Assembly (NCBI GenBank): GCA_021780795.1
Contig: JAJXYA010000241.1
Location: 1 to 8,117 of the forward strand
DNA: 8,117 nt
Origin: Bacillota bacterium
Lineage (GTDB): Bacteria; Bacillota_A; Clostridia; Clostridiales; Clostridiaceae
Reading direction: 5' to 3'
The stretch's first letter is position 1. Each line of letters starts with the position of its first letter. The notes under the pieces are model-generated. The model was not told the DNA's origin, did not search any database, and saw only the letters and a list, made by a program, of their open reading frames with translations. Positions 1-8,117 of this stretch are shown one piece after another. The position numbers were made by a program, and so were the translations under genes.

Positions 1-85
1 CAAAAATTTTACTTAGTTCATATGTATCCATAGGCTTATAAGCTTGTTCTTTCATAAAGGATACTATTATACCTTTTAAATTCAT
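1..85 (-). CDS. rnr: Ribonuclease R, N-terminal start only (partial)
   Basis: An open frame starts at ATG 85-83 and runs off the window edge after 28 codons. The visible residues begin MNLKGIIVSFMKEQAYKPM and continue DTYELSKIF. This matches the short helical, winged-helix-like N-terminus typical of clostridial RNase R, a processive 3'-5' exoribonuclease that degrades structured RNA and works with SmpB/tmRNA. A Shine-Dalgarno sequence (AGGGAG, 95-100 on the plus strand) lies 9 nt before the ATG. The family order secG-rnr-smpB is common in Firmicutes and supports the call. The catalytic RNB domain is outside the window, so identity rests on the N-terminus plus context. No convincing promoter is visible in the 60 bp between the secG terminator and this start. 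Confidence 0.8.
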   Translation of the reverse strand, partial: MNLKGIIVSFMKEQAYKPMDTYELSKIF

Positions 86-137
86 TTTACCAAACTCCCT
101 TCAAATATAATCTTGACATATAGAAATTATTTTATTC

Positions 138-183
138 TAAAAACAACAAAGGATATAACTCTTTCCTAGAATTATATCCTTTA
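138..183 (-). terminator. Rho-independent terminator after secG
   Basis: On the minus strand an 11-bp perfect stem (arms 172-182 and 148-158, AAAGGATATAA/TTATATCCTTT) is extended by a G-U pair and three more base pairs around a 5-nt loop. It is followed at once by GTTGTTTTTAG, a U-rich tail. It begins about 10 nt beyond the secG stop codon and separates secG from rnr. The tail has the right polarity only for minus-strand transcription. Confidence 0.85.
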
Positions 184-191
184 CTTATATA

Positions 192-428
192 CTATTGAAA
201 CATCGTCATATTTTGCATTATTACAACTACTGCGAATACTACTGAAAAAAATATAGTTGTTCTAGCTAATTTTGTTTCACGTGTTTTTCCTTTATTCTTT
301 GAAAAAAATGTATCACCAGTGCCAGATATTAAGTTTTGGAAACCGTCCATTTTGCTTGGTTGCATTAATATTGAAACCATAACACCAATGGCAGAAATAA
401 TTTGAATTACTACTAAGACTCTATGCAC
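192..428 (-). CDS. secG: Protein translocase subunit SecG
   Basis: SecG is a small membrane subunit of the SecYEG channel that assists SecA-driven protein export. From GTG 428-426 the product is 78 residues, normal for Gram-positive SecG. Two hydrophobic segments (about residues 3-22 and 54-72) flank a polar loop. The loop holds the family-typical Q-P-S-K..D-G-F stretch (23-30) and L-I-S-G-T-G-D-T-F-F (33-42), followed by a basic K-N-K-G-K-T-R. A GTG three codons upstream (437-435) is open, but the AAGGAGG Shine-Dalgarno overlaps it. That SD lies 8 nt before GTG 428, so the shorter form is chosen. The gene follows eno, a frequent clostridial arrangement, and precedes a terminator. It has its own extended -10 promoter but no clear terminator separates it from eno, so read-through from eno is likely. 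Confidence 0.93.
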   Translation of the reverse strand: MHRVLVVIQIISAIGVMVSILMQPSKMDGFQNLISGTGDTFFSKNKGKTRETKLARTTIFFSVVFAVVVIMQNMTMFQ

Positions 429-436
429 AGAGTGCA

Positions 437-443
437 CCTCCTT
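437..443 (-). promoter_or_regulatory. Shine-Dalgarno that decides the secG start
   Basis: The minus strand reads AAGGAGG, a near-perfect anti-16S match. It ends 8 nt before GTG 428 but touches the alternative GTG at 437, so it fixes the downstream GTG as the initiation codon. Confidence 0.8.
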
Positions 444-488
444 AAAGCTTTTATATTAACAATTTATTTTTCCTTTACATACTTAATT

Positions 489-517
489 ATTCTAACACAC
501 ATACAATTTTTTTACAA
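489..517 (-). promoter_or_regulatory. Predicted sigma-A promoter of secG
   Basis: The minus strand has TTGTAA (-35, 512-517), a 17-nt spacer and TAGAAT (-10, 489-494) preceded by TG one base upstream (extended -10). The predicted start is near 482, giving a UTR of about 50 nt before secG. A 7-bp inverted repeat TTTACAA/TTGTAAA (511-517 and 532-538) covers the -35 box. It could be an operator or just AT-rich symmetry. Confidence 0.6.
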
Positions 518-569
518 GAAAAACAGCATTATTGTAAACTTAAATCATGACATAAAATTCAAAATAGTT

Positions 570-2100
<1,531 letters not shown>

Positions 2101-2221
2101 ACTTTTCACATATAGTATTATCCTTTATCCTGCATTTTATTCACAAGTTACCACAAAAACCAGATTTACCTCCCTTCAATTTGTTTATTTTTATTCAATT
2201 TTGTCATTTTAAAATAATAAA

Positions 2222-2254
2222 AGTGTATAGAAAAAAATATCTTTACTATACACT
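2222..2254 (-). terminator. Hairpin between gpmI and eno: terminator or operator
   Basis: A perfect 9-bp inverted repeat AGTGTATAG/CTATACACT (2246-2254 and 2222-2230) has a 15-nt loop. On the minus strand it is followed by TTTATTATTTT, so it can act as a modest rho-independent terminator for gpmI, whose stop is about 150 nt upstream. It also begins only 2 nt after the -10 box of the predicted eno promoter and spans that promoter's start site. It could therefore instead be a DNA operator or the 5' hairpin of the eno transcript. Confidence 0.5.
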
Positions 2255-2256
2255 CT

Positions 2257-2284
2257 ATTATAAATTACCCGATTTTTAAGTCAA
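2257..2284 (-). promoter_or_regulatory. Predicted sigma-A promoter of eno
   Basis: The minus strand has TTGACT (-35, 2279-2284), a 16-nt spacer and a perfect TATAAT (-10, 2257-2262). The predicted start is near 2250, giving eno an unusually long leader of about 385 nt. A weaker alternative, TTGTGA-18-GATAAT, lies near 2116-2145 and would give a leader of about 245 nt. Confidence 0.65.
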
Positions 2285-2400
2285 ATATTCTCTATTTAGT
2301 AAATAAACTGTATAGATTAACTATTTATTTTATATTTTCACAATATCATAAATTGTCTATCAATTCAAGCTTATTTTTAAAATTTATTAACTAATAATCA

Positions 2401-3930
2401 TTATTTAATTAAACTTTTTCCTGTCATTTCATTTGGTACGTCAATTCCCATAACTTGAAGCATTGTTGGAGCTATATCTGCAAGTACTCCACCATCTCTT
2501 AGTTCTTTTGAATCCTTACTAACATATACAAACGGAACTGGATCAGTTGTATGAGCTGTAAATGGTACCCCTGTTTCATAATCTATCATTTGTTCTGAAT
2601 TTCCGTGGTCAGCAGTTATAAACACTGTTCCTTCTTTTTCAAGAATTTTATCCACAATTTTTCCAAGGCAAGTGTCTACTGCTTCTATAGCTTTTATTGC
2701 AGCTTCCAATACACCAGTATGACCAACCATGTCTGGATTAGCAAAGTTTAATATAATAGCATCATATTCATCTGAATCCAATCTTTTTAATACTTCATCA
2801 GTAACTTCATAGGCACTCATTTCTGGTTTTAAATCGTATGTTGCAACCTTTGGAGATGCAATCAAAGCTCTATCTTCATTAGCATTTGGTTCTTCTACTC
2901 CACCGTTAAAGAAGAAAGTAACGTGAGCATATTTTTCTGTTTCAGCTATTCTTAATTGCTTTTTCCCTAATTTGCTTATATATTCACCAAAAGTATTAGA
3001 TAAAGATTCTGGCTTAAAGGCAACTTCTACACCTTGTAATGTAGCATCATATTCAGTCATAGTTATAAAAGTTAAATCTAAAGTTTCTCTTGTAAAGCCT
3101 GCAAATTGTTTATCGTTAATTGCTCTTGTTATTTCTCTTGCTCTGTCTGGTCTAAAGTTAAAGAATATTACTGAATCTTTATTTTTAATTTTTGTTAAAG
3201 CTTGTCCATCTTCTGTTATTACAGTTGGAATGACGAATTCATCTGTTTTTCCATTAGCGTAAGATTTATCAACAGCTTCTATAGCAGATGAAGCTACTTC
3301 TCCAGTCCCATTAACTAATGCATTATATGCAAGTTCTACTCTTTCCCATCTGTTATCTCTATCCATTGCATAGTATCTTCCTGAAATTGTAGCTATTTTA
3401 CCAACACCGATTTCTTTCATTGAAGCTTCTATTTCATTTATATATTGTTTAGCTGAAGATGGAGGCACATCTCTACCATCTAAGAAAGCATGTACAAATA
3501 CTTTTTCAATGTTGTTTTGCTCTGCAAGCTTTAAAAGACCTTTTAAATGTTCAGTATGTGAATGAACGCCGCCTGGAGATAATAGTCCCATTAAGTGAAG
3601 TGTAGAATCATTTGCTTTTACATTTTTAATTGCTTTTAGCAAAGCTTCATTTTGAAAAAAATCTCCATCTTCAATAGATTTAGTTATTTTTGTTAAAGAT
3701 TGATATATTATTCTTCCTGCACCAATATTTAAATGACCAACTTCTGAGTTACCCATTTGTCCGTCTGGAAGTCCAACACTCATGCCGCTTGCACCTAAAG
3801 TGGTGTTGTAATAATGAGTAAATATATTATCTATATTTGGTTTTTTTGCTGCTTTAATTGCGTTTCCTTCAACTTTATCAGTTAATCCAAATCCGTCTAA
3901 AATCATTAACATTACTGGTTTCTTAGCCAT
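2401..3930 (-). CDS. gpmI: 2,3-bisphosphoglycerate-independent phosphoglycerate mutase
   Basis: GpmI interconverts 3- and 2-phosphoglycerate with two Mn2+ ions and a phosphoserine intermediate, and belongs to the alkaline phosphatase superfamily. The 509-residue length is typical. The metal and phosphatase domain shows D12 (L-D-G-F-G), nucleophile S62 ([10 protein letters not shown]), D400 and H404 (N-P-D-M-V-G-H), D441-H442 (T-A-D-H-G-N) and H460 (T-A-H-T-T-D-P-V-P). The inserted phosphotransferase domain has H123 (G-V-H-S-H), D-G-R-D (151-154), R185 and R191 ([10 protein letters not shown]), R260 and R263 (F-R-P-D-R) and K333. The SD GGAGG lies 7 nt before the ATG. Mn2+ dependence makes this enzyme pH-sensitive in spore-formers, a family trait not visible here. 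It is separated from tpiA by 326 bp and has its own promoter. Confidence 0.98.
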   Translation of the reverse strand: MAKKPVMLMILDGFGLTDKVEGNAIKAAKKPNIDNIFTHYYNTTLGASGMSVGLPDGQMGNSEVGHLNIGAGRIIYQSLTKITKSIEDGDFFQNEALLKAIKNVKANDSTLHLMGLLSPGGVHSHTEHLKGLLKLAEQNNIEKVFVHAFLDGRDVPPSSAKQYINEIEASMKEIGVGKIATISGRYYAMDRDNRWERVELAYNALVNGTGEVASSAIEAVDKSYANGKTDEFVIPTVITEDGQALTKIKNKDSVIFFNFRPDRAREITRAINDKQFAGFTRETLDLTFITMTEYDATLQGVEVAFKPESLSNTFGEYISKLGKKQLRIAETEKYAHVTFFFNGGVEEPNANEDRALIASPKVATYDLKPEMSAYEVTDEVLKRLDSDEYDAIILNFANPDMVGHTGVLEAAIKAIEAVDTCLGKIVDKILEKEGTVFITADHGNSEQMIDYETGVPFTAHTTDPVPFVYVSKDSKELRDGGVLADIAPTMLQVMGIDVPNEMTGKSLIK

Positions 3931-4006
3931 ATTAAATCCTCCATATATCTATTAGATTTATTTTTTTATTTAAACATACATAATAATATATGTTGCTTTC
4001 AATTTT

Positions 4007-4035
4007 ATTATAATAATAAAAGTATAGTTGTTCAA
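4007..4035 (-). promoter_or_regulatory. Predicted sigma-A promoter of gpmI
   Basis: The minus strand has TTGAAC (-35, 4030-4035), an exact 17-nt spacer and a perfect TATAAT (-10, 4007-4012). The predicted start is near 4000, giving a UTR of about 70 nt. A perfect palindrome CAAATT-A-AATTTG (4033-4045) overlaps the -35, and an inverted repeat AACATA/TATGTT (3973-3994) lies just inside the transcript. Either could be an operator. The rest of the 3931-4256 spacer is AT-rich DNA plus the repeat at 4113-4252. Confidence 0.65.
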
Positions 4036-4112
4036 ATTAAATTTGTATGTACTTTTTAACTTACATAGATTATTTTATTTTAAATGTTATATACTGCACT
4101 AAACATTTTTAA

Positions 4113-4252
4113 ATTGACAGTTGACAATTGACAGTGAATGATGATTTTCCTCCGCCATGCTTTTAGAAAATCTTTAATATATTTTTAGCTTTTCAGAATT
4201 ACATTATGAAAAGCATCCTTCATTGTCCATTGTCCCTTGTCAATTGTCCATT
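4113..4252. repeat. Heptamer-bounded palindromic repeat, copy A (tpiA-gpmI)
   Basis: The left end has three tandem heptamers (GACAGTT, GACAATT, GACAGTG at 4116-4136). The right end has the inverted form with exact 7-nt period (CATTGTC twice, CCTTGTC, AATTGTC at 4221-4248). Between them are two hairpins, GATTTTC/GAAAATC (4143-4172) and GCTTTTC/GAAAAGC (4188-4214). It starts 4 nt after the tpiA stop codon. It closely resembles copy B at 5082-5235. The layout is that of a MITE- or REP-like element. No open frame of note lies inside. Confidence 0.85.
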
Positions 4253-4256
4253 TCTT

Positions 4257-5006
4257 CTAGAAGTTTACTATAGCAGCAAAATCATTTGCTATTAAGCTTG
4301 CTCCACCAACTAGAGCTCCATCGATTTCTGGCTGAGTCATTTGAGCTTTTATTGTACCTGGTTTTACAGAACCACCATATTGGATTCTTACTTTATCAGC
4401 AACTTCAGCTCCAAACATTTCTTTAAGAACTAATCTTATTGCTCCAATTGTTTCATTTGCTTGTTCATCTGTAGCAGTCTTTCCTGTTCCGATAGCCCAG
4501 ATTGGTTCATAAGCAATTACGATTTTAGCAGCTTCATCAGCATTTAAGCCATTTAAAGCTAACTTTATTTGTTTTCCGTTTACTTCATTAGTTACGTTTG
4601 CTTCTCTTTCTTCAAGAGTTTCACCGCAGCAAAGTATTGGAACAACACCATGACTAAAAGCAGCTTTAACTTTTTTATTTAAAGCTTCATCAGTTTCATT
4701 GAAATATTGTCTTCTTTCGCTGTGTCCTAATATTACATATTGAACTCCTAATTCTTGTAGTGCTTTTAAAGATATTTCTCCAGTAAAAGCTCCTTTTTCT
4801 TCAAAGTATGCATTTTGAGCTGCAACCTTTACGTTAGTGCCTTTAGTAGCATTTACAACAGCTTCTAAAGCTATTGCAGTAGGAGCTACAACAACTTCAG
4901 CTTTAGCATCCTTAACTAAAGGAATTAACTCTTCAACTAATTTTTTTGATTCGCTTATAGTGTTGTTTAATTTCCAGTTTCCAGCGATTATTGGTGTTCT
5001 ACTCAT
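4257..5006 (-). CDS. tpiA: Triose-phosphate isomerase
   Basis: TpiA interconverts dihydroxyacetone phosphate and glyceraldehyde 3-phosphate through an enediol intermediate in a TIM-barrel dimer. The 249-residue product carries N10 and K12 (A-G-N-W-K), the electrophile H95 (I-L-G-H-S-E-R-R), the catalytic base E167 (A-Y-E-P-I-W) and the closing loop 6 (P-I-W-A-I-G-T-G-K, 168-176). The phosphate-binding segments Y-G-G-S-V (210-214) and G-A-L-V-G-G-A-S-L (230-238) are also present. ATG 5006-5004 is preferred over the in-frame ATG at 5021. It gives the family-standard start [12 protein letters not shown], and a GGAG SD sits 9 nt upstream of it, inside the longer frame. It lies between the two palindromic repeats, with no clear promoter of its own. 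Confidence 0.98.
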   Translation of the reverse strand: MSRTPIIAGNWKLNNTISESKKLVEELIPLVKDAKAEVVVAPTAIALEAVVNATKGTNVKVAAQNAYFEEKGAFTGEISLKALQELGVQYVILGHSERRQYFNETDEALNKKVKAAFSHGVVPILCCGETLEEREANVTNEVNGKQIKLALNGLNADEAAKIVIAYEPIWAIGTGKTATDEQANETIGAIRLVLKEMFGAEVADKVRIQYGGSVKPGTIKAQMTQPEIDGALVGGASLIANDFAAIVNF

Positions 5007-5015
5007 TTTTTCACG

Positions 5016-5019
5016 CTCC
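5016..5019 (-). promoter_or_regulatory. Shine-Dalgarno that decides the tpiA start
   Basis: GGAG on the minus strand lies 9 nt before ATG 5006. It falls just inside the start of the longer frame beginning at 5021, whose own upstream sequence (AAAGAAA) is a poor SD. It therefore supports the shorter, canonical protein. Confidence 0.65.
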
Positions 5020-5051
5020 ATTTTCTTTATTTAATATGTTAATAATAGCTT

Positions 5052-5075
5052 GATTGCAAAATACTGCATGCAACC
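5052..5075 (-). other. Small hairpin upstream of tpiA
   Basis: GGTTGCA/TGCAATC on the minus strand (5069-5075 with 5052-5058) forms a 7-bp stem including one G-U pair, about 45 nt before the tpiA start. No U-run follows, so it is not a terminator. Its role is unknown. Confidence 0.35.
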
Positions 5076-5081
5076 AAATTA

Positions 5082-5235
5082 ATTGACAATGGAAAATTGA
5101 CAATTGACAATGAAGGTGGATTTTTCTCAGCTATGCTTAGAAAAATCTTTAATTTATTTTAGTTTTTCGGAACAAAGTTCCTAAAAGCATCCATCATTGT
5201 CCATTGTCCATTGTCCATTATCAATTGTCAATTGG
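5082..5235. repeat. Heptamer-bounded palindromic repeat, copy B (pgk-tpiA)
   Basis: The left end has four heptamers (GACAATG, GAAAATT, GACAATT, GACAATG at 5085-5112). The right end has inverted heptamers in exact register (three CATTGTC, CATTATC, AATTGTC at 5195-5229). Two internal hairpins match those of copy A: GATTTTTCT/AGAAAAATC (5119-5147) and a second at 5162-5188 with GGAAC-AAA-GTTCC at its tip. Short AACCAA/TTGGTT inverted flanks extend the symmetry. It begins 8 nt after the pgk stop. The same placement as copy A, directly behind a stop codon, suggests either a shared insertion preference or a role at mRNA 3' ends. Confidence 0.85.
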
Positions 5236-5243
5236 TTTTTTAA

Positions 5244-6437
5244 TTATTTATCATTAAGTGCAACTATTCCTGGAAGTTCTTTTCCTTCTAAGAATTCAAG
5301 AGATGCTCCACCACCAGTAGATATATGAGTCATCTTGTCTCCAAAACCTAATATGTTAACTGCAGCAGCACTATCTCCACCACCGATAACTGTAGTAGCA
5401 TCTGTGTCAGCTAATGCTTTAGCAACTGCAACTGTACCATTTGCAAAGTTTTTGAATTCAAAAACTCCCATTGGTCCGTTCCAAATAACTGTTTTAGCTT
5501 CTTTAACAGCATTTGCATATAACTCTGCAGTCTTTGGTCCGATATCTAAGCCCATGAAGCCTTCAGCAATGTTTTCATCAGCTGTTGTTATAGCTTCTGT
5601 ATCAGCGTTGAATTCTGCTCCAACAACGTTATCTACAGGAAGTAGTAATTTAACTCCTTTAGCTTTTGCTTTTTCAATCATTTCTTTTGCATAATCTACT
5701 TTATCTTCTTCAACTAAAGATTTTCCGATTGTAAAGCCTTGTGATTTTAAGAAAGTGTAAGCCATTCCTCCACCGATAATTAATGTATCAACTTTTTCAA
5801 GTAAGTTGTTAATAACATTTATTTTATCAGAAACTTTAGCTCCACCAAGTATTGCTACGAAAGGTCTAACTGGATTTTCAACAGCTTCTCCTAAGAATTT
5901 TAATTCTTTTTGGATTAAGTATCCACAAGCAGCAGTTTTAACGAATTCAGTAACACCAACTGTTGAGCAGTGAGCTCTGTGAGCAGTACCAAATGCATCA
6001 TTAACATATACGTCTGCAAGTGAAGCTAAATCTTTAGAGAAAGCTTCTTCGTTCTTTCCTTCTTCTTTTCTAAATCTTGTGTTTTCAAGAAGTATAATAT
6101 CTCCATCTTTTGCAGCAGCTACAGCAGCTTTAGCATTTTCGCCAACTACAGTGTCATCAGCAGCAAATTTTACTTCTTTTCCTAAAAGTTCAGATAATCT
6201 CTTTGCAACTGGTGCAAGAGTTAGCTTTGGATCTGGTCCTTTAGCTTTTCCAAGGTGTGAGCAAAGTATAACCTTAGCTCCTTTTTCTACTAAATATTTA
6301 ATTGTTGGAAGAGCTCCAACTAATCTGTTTTCGTCAGTTATTACGCCATCTTTTAGCGGAACGTTGAAATCACATCTTACTAATACTCTTTTGCCTGCTA
6401 CTTCGATATCTTCAATAGTCTTTTTATTGTATGACAT
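5244..6437 (-). CDS. pgk: Phosphoglycerate kinase
   Basis: Pgk transfers the acyl phosphate of 1,3-bisphosphoglycerate to ADP, the first ATP-yielding step of glycolysis. The 397-residue protein is a normal monofunctional bacterial Pgk with no fusion to Tpi. The N-domain substrate site is seen in [11 protein letters not shown] (17-27, with R21, D23 and N25), R38, S-H-L-G-K (60-64), R121 (E-N-T-R-F) and R154 (T-A-H-R-A-H). The C-domain nucleotide site has G-G-A-K-V-S-D-K-I (198-206), W-N-G-P-M-G-V-F-E (319-327), G-G-G-D-S (352-356) and S-T-G-G-G-A-S-L-E (373-381). The SD GAGGTG lies 5 nt before the ATG. It sits 129 bp downstream of gap and is probably co-transcribed with it. Confidence 0.98.
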   Translation of the reverse strand: MSYNKKTIEDIEVAGKRVLVRCDFNVPLKDGVITDENRLVGALPTIKYLVEKGAKVILCSHLGKAKGPDPKLTLAPVAKRLSELLGKEVKFAADDTVVGENAKAAVAAAKDGDIILLENTRFRKEEGKNEEAFSKDLASLADVYVNDAFGTAHRAHCSTVGVTEFVKTAACGYLIQKELKFLGEAVENPVRPFVAILGGAKVSDKINVINNLLEKVDTLIIGGGMAYTFLKSQGFTIGKSLVEEDKVDYAKEMIEKAKAKGVKLLLPVDNVVGAEFNADTEAITTADENIAEGFMGLDIGPKTAELYANAVKEAKTVIWNGPMGVFEFKNFANGTVAVAKALADTDATTVIGGGDSAAAVNILGFGDKMTHISTGGGASLEFLEGKELPGIVALNDK

Positions 6438-6482
6438 ATTTTCACCTCATAATTTTTATTTTTTTCTATATTATGCTTGAAA

Positions 6483-6520
6483 AGGTCCAGCCTCATAGCC
6501 TTAACTACAAAACCAGACCT
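6483..6520 (-). other. Hairpin in the gap-pgk spacer (attenuator- or processing-like)
   Basis: On the minus strand AGGTCTGG (6513-6520) pairs with CTGGACCT (6483-6490): 8 bp including two G-U pairs, with a small TAG/CTA stem inside the loop. TTTTC follows, a very short U-run. This could be a weak attenuator or a 3'-end stabiliser that raises gap mRNA relative to pgk. It starts about 46 nt after the gap stop. Confidence 0.5.
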
Positions 6521-6566
6521 CTCACTATGTTAACATTTAACTTATATTAAGTATTAACTTTTAGAA

Positions 6567-7571
6567 CTATTTAGCTATTTTAACGAAATATCCTAATGTT
6601 CTAATTAATTGTGAAGTGTATGACATTTCATTATCATACCAAGAAGCAACTTTAACTAATTGAGTTCCGTTAACGTCTAATATTTTTGTTTGAGTTGCAT
6701 CAAATAATGAACCATAGCTGATTCCGATAACGTCTGAAGAAACTATTGGATCTTCAGTATATCCGAATGATTCAGTTTGAGCTGCTTTCATTGCAGCATT
6801 TACTTCTTCAACTGTAGTGTTCTTTTTAAGATTAACAACTAATTCAGTTATTGAACCAGTTATTACTGGAACTCTTTGAGCTCCTCCATCTAATTTTCCT
6901 TTTAATTCAGGGATAACTAGACCGATTGCTTTAGCTGCACCAGTTGAGTTTGGAACTATGCTAGCTGCTGCTGCTCTAGCTCTTCTTAAATCACCTTTTG
7001 CATGTGGTGCATCAAGTGTGTTTTGGTCATTTGTGAAAGCATGAACTGTAGTCATGAATCCTTTTTCTATACCAAATTTGTCATTTAATACTTTAGCCAT
7101 TGGAGCTAAGCAGTTAGTAGTACATGAAGCACCAGAAACAACTGTTTCAGTACCATCTAATACATCTTGGTTAACATTGAAAACTACAGTCTTTATGTCA
7201 CCAGTTGCAGGAGCTGAAATAACAACTTTTTTAGCACCAGCTTCAATATGTAAGCCAGCTTTTTCTTGAGAAGTAAAGAAACCAGTACATTCAAGTACTA
7301 CGTCTACTCCTAATTCCTTCCATGGTAAATCTGCAGGATTTCTTTCAGCTGTAACTTTGATTTCTTTTCCGTTAACTACGAAAGCGCCTTCTTTAACTTC
7401 GATAGTTCCATCGAATCTACCTTGAGCTGAATCATATTTGAATAAGTGTGCTAATGTTTTTGCATCTGTTAAGTCGTTGATTGCAACTACATCAAATTCA
7501 GGGTCTACAATCATCTTTCTTAATGCTAATCTTCCAATTCTTCCAAAACCGTTAATAGCTACCTTTGCCAT
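6567..7571 (-). CDS. gap: Glyceraldehyde-3-phosphate dehydrogenase, glycolytic NAD type
   Basis: Gap oxidises glyceraldehyde 3-phosphate with NAD+ and phosphate to 1,3-bisphosphoglycerate. The 334-residue protein has the Rossmann motif N-G-F-G-R-I-G-R (7-14) and D33 in I-N-D-L-T, the acidic residue that favours NAD over NADP. It also has the active-site [12 protein letters not shown] with nucleophile C150, H177 (T-V-H-A-F-T), and the phosphate-binding segment around R-A-R-A-A (197-201). The C-terminal S-W-Y-D-N-E-M-S-Y is intact. These features fit a catabolic GapA rather than a gluconeogenic GapB. The SD GGAGG lies 8 nt before ATG 7571. It follows cggR by 59 bp of AT-rich DNA with no terminator, so it is most likely co-transcribed with the repressor. 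Confidence 0.98.
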   Translation of the reverse strand: MAKVAINGFGRIGRLALRKMIVDPEFDVVAINDLTDAKTLAHLFKYDSAQGRFDGTIEVKEGAFVVNGKEIKVTAERNPADLPWKELGVDVVLECTGFFTSQEKAGLHIEAGAKKVVISAPATGDIKTVVFNVNQDVLDGTETVVSGASCTTNCLAPMAKVLNDKFGIEKGFMTTVHAFTNDQNTLDAPHAKGDLRRARAAAASIVPNSTGAAKAIGLVIPELKGKLDGGAQRVPVITGSITELVVNLKKNTTVEEVNAAMKAAQTESFGYTEDPIVSSDVIGISYGSLFDATQTKILDVNGTQLVKVASWYDNEMSYTSQLIRTLGYFVKIAK

Positions 7572-7630
7572 TTAAAATACCTCCAAAAATATATATTCTA
7601 AAATTATATAAAAATATAATTATTAGCAAG

Positions 7631-8117
7631 TTAGTTTTTACTAAGTACCTTTATAATTTCCCTTGCAGTTCCTTCGTCTGTTACAAGTACTCCTTTAGTG
7701 TTGCCAATTTCTGTTGCAACAATGGCTTCTGCTTTAGACTTTTCTGCTGCTACAGCTAAAAGATACTCAGCATTTTTGACCTCTTCGATAGTTAATCCGA
7801 TAGATGGTGTAGAATCAACCACCTGACCTTCACTGTTAAAATAATAGCCAAAAGCCTCACCTACCGCACCTTTTTCCAGTATGTTGTCTATTTTATCCTG
7901 TACAATACCACGTCTTATGCTCATGTCATCTGCCCTGCCTATGCCATATATGACGTAGTTTGCACTATGTAGTATATCTCTTACTTCCTTAATACTTTTT
8001 TCGTTTCTTATAGTACTAAAAGCTATATCACTTAGGTTTTCTGGAACATGTAAAAGCCTGTAGGAAGCTCCTAGCTTATTAGCAAGCTTTTCAACTAATG
8101 TGTTTGCCTCAATTCCA
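7631..8117 (-). CDS. cggR: Central glycolytic genes regulator CggR, C-terminal part (partial)
   Basis: CggR is a SorC/DeoR-type repressor whose DNA binding is relieved by fructose-1,6-bisphosphate, and it commonly controls the gap operon it heads. The frame is open from the window edge (first codon at 8116-8114) to TAA 7633-7631: 161 residues of the sugar-phosphate-binding domain. Recognisable family segments are the Y-R-L-L-H-V-P region, G-I-G-R-A-D-D-M-S-I-R-R-G, G-A-V-G-E-A-F-G-Y-Y-F and the C-terminal A-V-A-A-E-K-S-K-A-E-A-I followed by V-L-V-T-D-E-G-T-A. The ATG at 7924 is internal and is not the start. The N-terminal helix-turn-helix domain, the promoter and the operator lie outside the window. 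The assignment to CggR rather than another SorC member is supported by the adjacent gap. Confidence 0.93.
   Translation of the reverse strand, partial: GIEANTLVEKLANKLGASYRLLHVPENLSDIAFSTIRNEKSIKEVRDILHSANYVIYGIGRADDMSIRRGIVQDKIDNILEKGAVGEAFGYYFNSEGQVVDSTPSIGLTIEEVKNAEYLLAVAAEKSKAEAIVATEIGNTKGVLVTDEGTAREIIKVLSKN

Noticed and set aside
113..136. TTGACA on the plus strand as a promoter
   Set aside because: No acceptable -10 follows at 16-18 nt, and downstream plus-strand DNA has no gene.
4113..4136. TTGACA motifs in the heptamer repeats as -35 boxes
   Set aside because: They recur every 7 nt on both strands without any matching -10, so they are explained by the repeat unit.
5007..5021. Five-codon extension of triose-phosphate isomerase from ATG 5021
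   Set aside because: The SD for the canonical ATG lies within it, its own SD is poor, and the family starts at M-x-R/[10 protein letters not shown].
5085..5229. Heptamer arrays as a CRISPR-like array
   Set aside because: Units are 7 bp and abut directly with no spacers, and no cas genes are present.
5335..6480. Plus-strand frames opposite pgk (5335-5694 and 6079-6480), and similar ones opposite eno, gpmI, tpiA and gap
   Set aside because: They are antisense shadows of strongly supported genes, with low-complexity Ala/Ser/Thr content and no SD.

Overview
This window is a low-GC, clostridia-like central glycolysis locus, read entirely from the minus strand. In transcription order (high to low coordinates) it holds the 3' part of cggR, gap, pgk, tpiA, gpmI, eno, secG and the first codons of rnr. 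The order, the very AT-rich intergenic DNA, the AGA/TTA-rich codon use and the close protein matches recalled from memory point to Clostridium sensu stricto or a near relative. The species cannot be fixed from sequence alone.

The five complete enzymes make up the lower, ATP-yielding half of glycolysis: triose-phosphate isomerisation, glyceraldehyde-3-P oxidation, phosphoglycerate kinase, cofactor-independent phosphoglycerate mutase and enolase. All have intact catalytic motifs and family-typical lengths. CggR is the sugar-phosphate-sensing repressor that commonly heads such operons. SecG is a Sec translocon subunit, and RNase R follows it behind a strong rho-independent terminator.

The locus is not a tight operon. 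gap to pgk is 129 bp and contains a processing or attenuator-like hairpin. pgk to tpiA and tpiA to gpmI each carry one copy of a roughly 140-155 bp palindromic repeat. Each copy is bounded by tandem GACAATT/G heptamers in inverted orientation and contains two internal hairpins. gpmI, eno and secG each have a credible sigma-A promoter of their own, so the region probably gives several nested transcripts.

The most unusual stretch is the roughly 535 bp gpmI-eno interval. It contains a strong promoter (TTGACT-16-TATAAT), an inverted repeat sitting on the predicted start site, and then about 215 nt with six or more consecutive hairpins leading up to the eno start codon. I do not recognise it as any riboswitch I know. 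It could be an undescribed enolase leader RNA or the remnant of a small mobile element with a structured RNA. No phage, CRISPR, tRNA or rRNA is visible.
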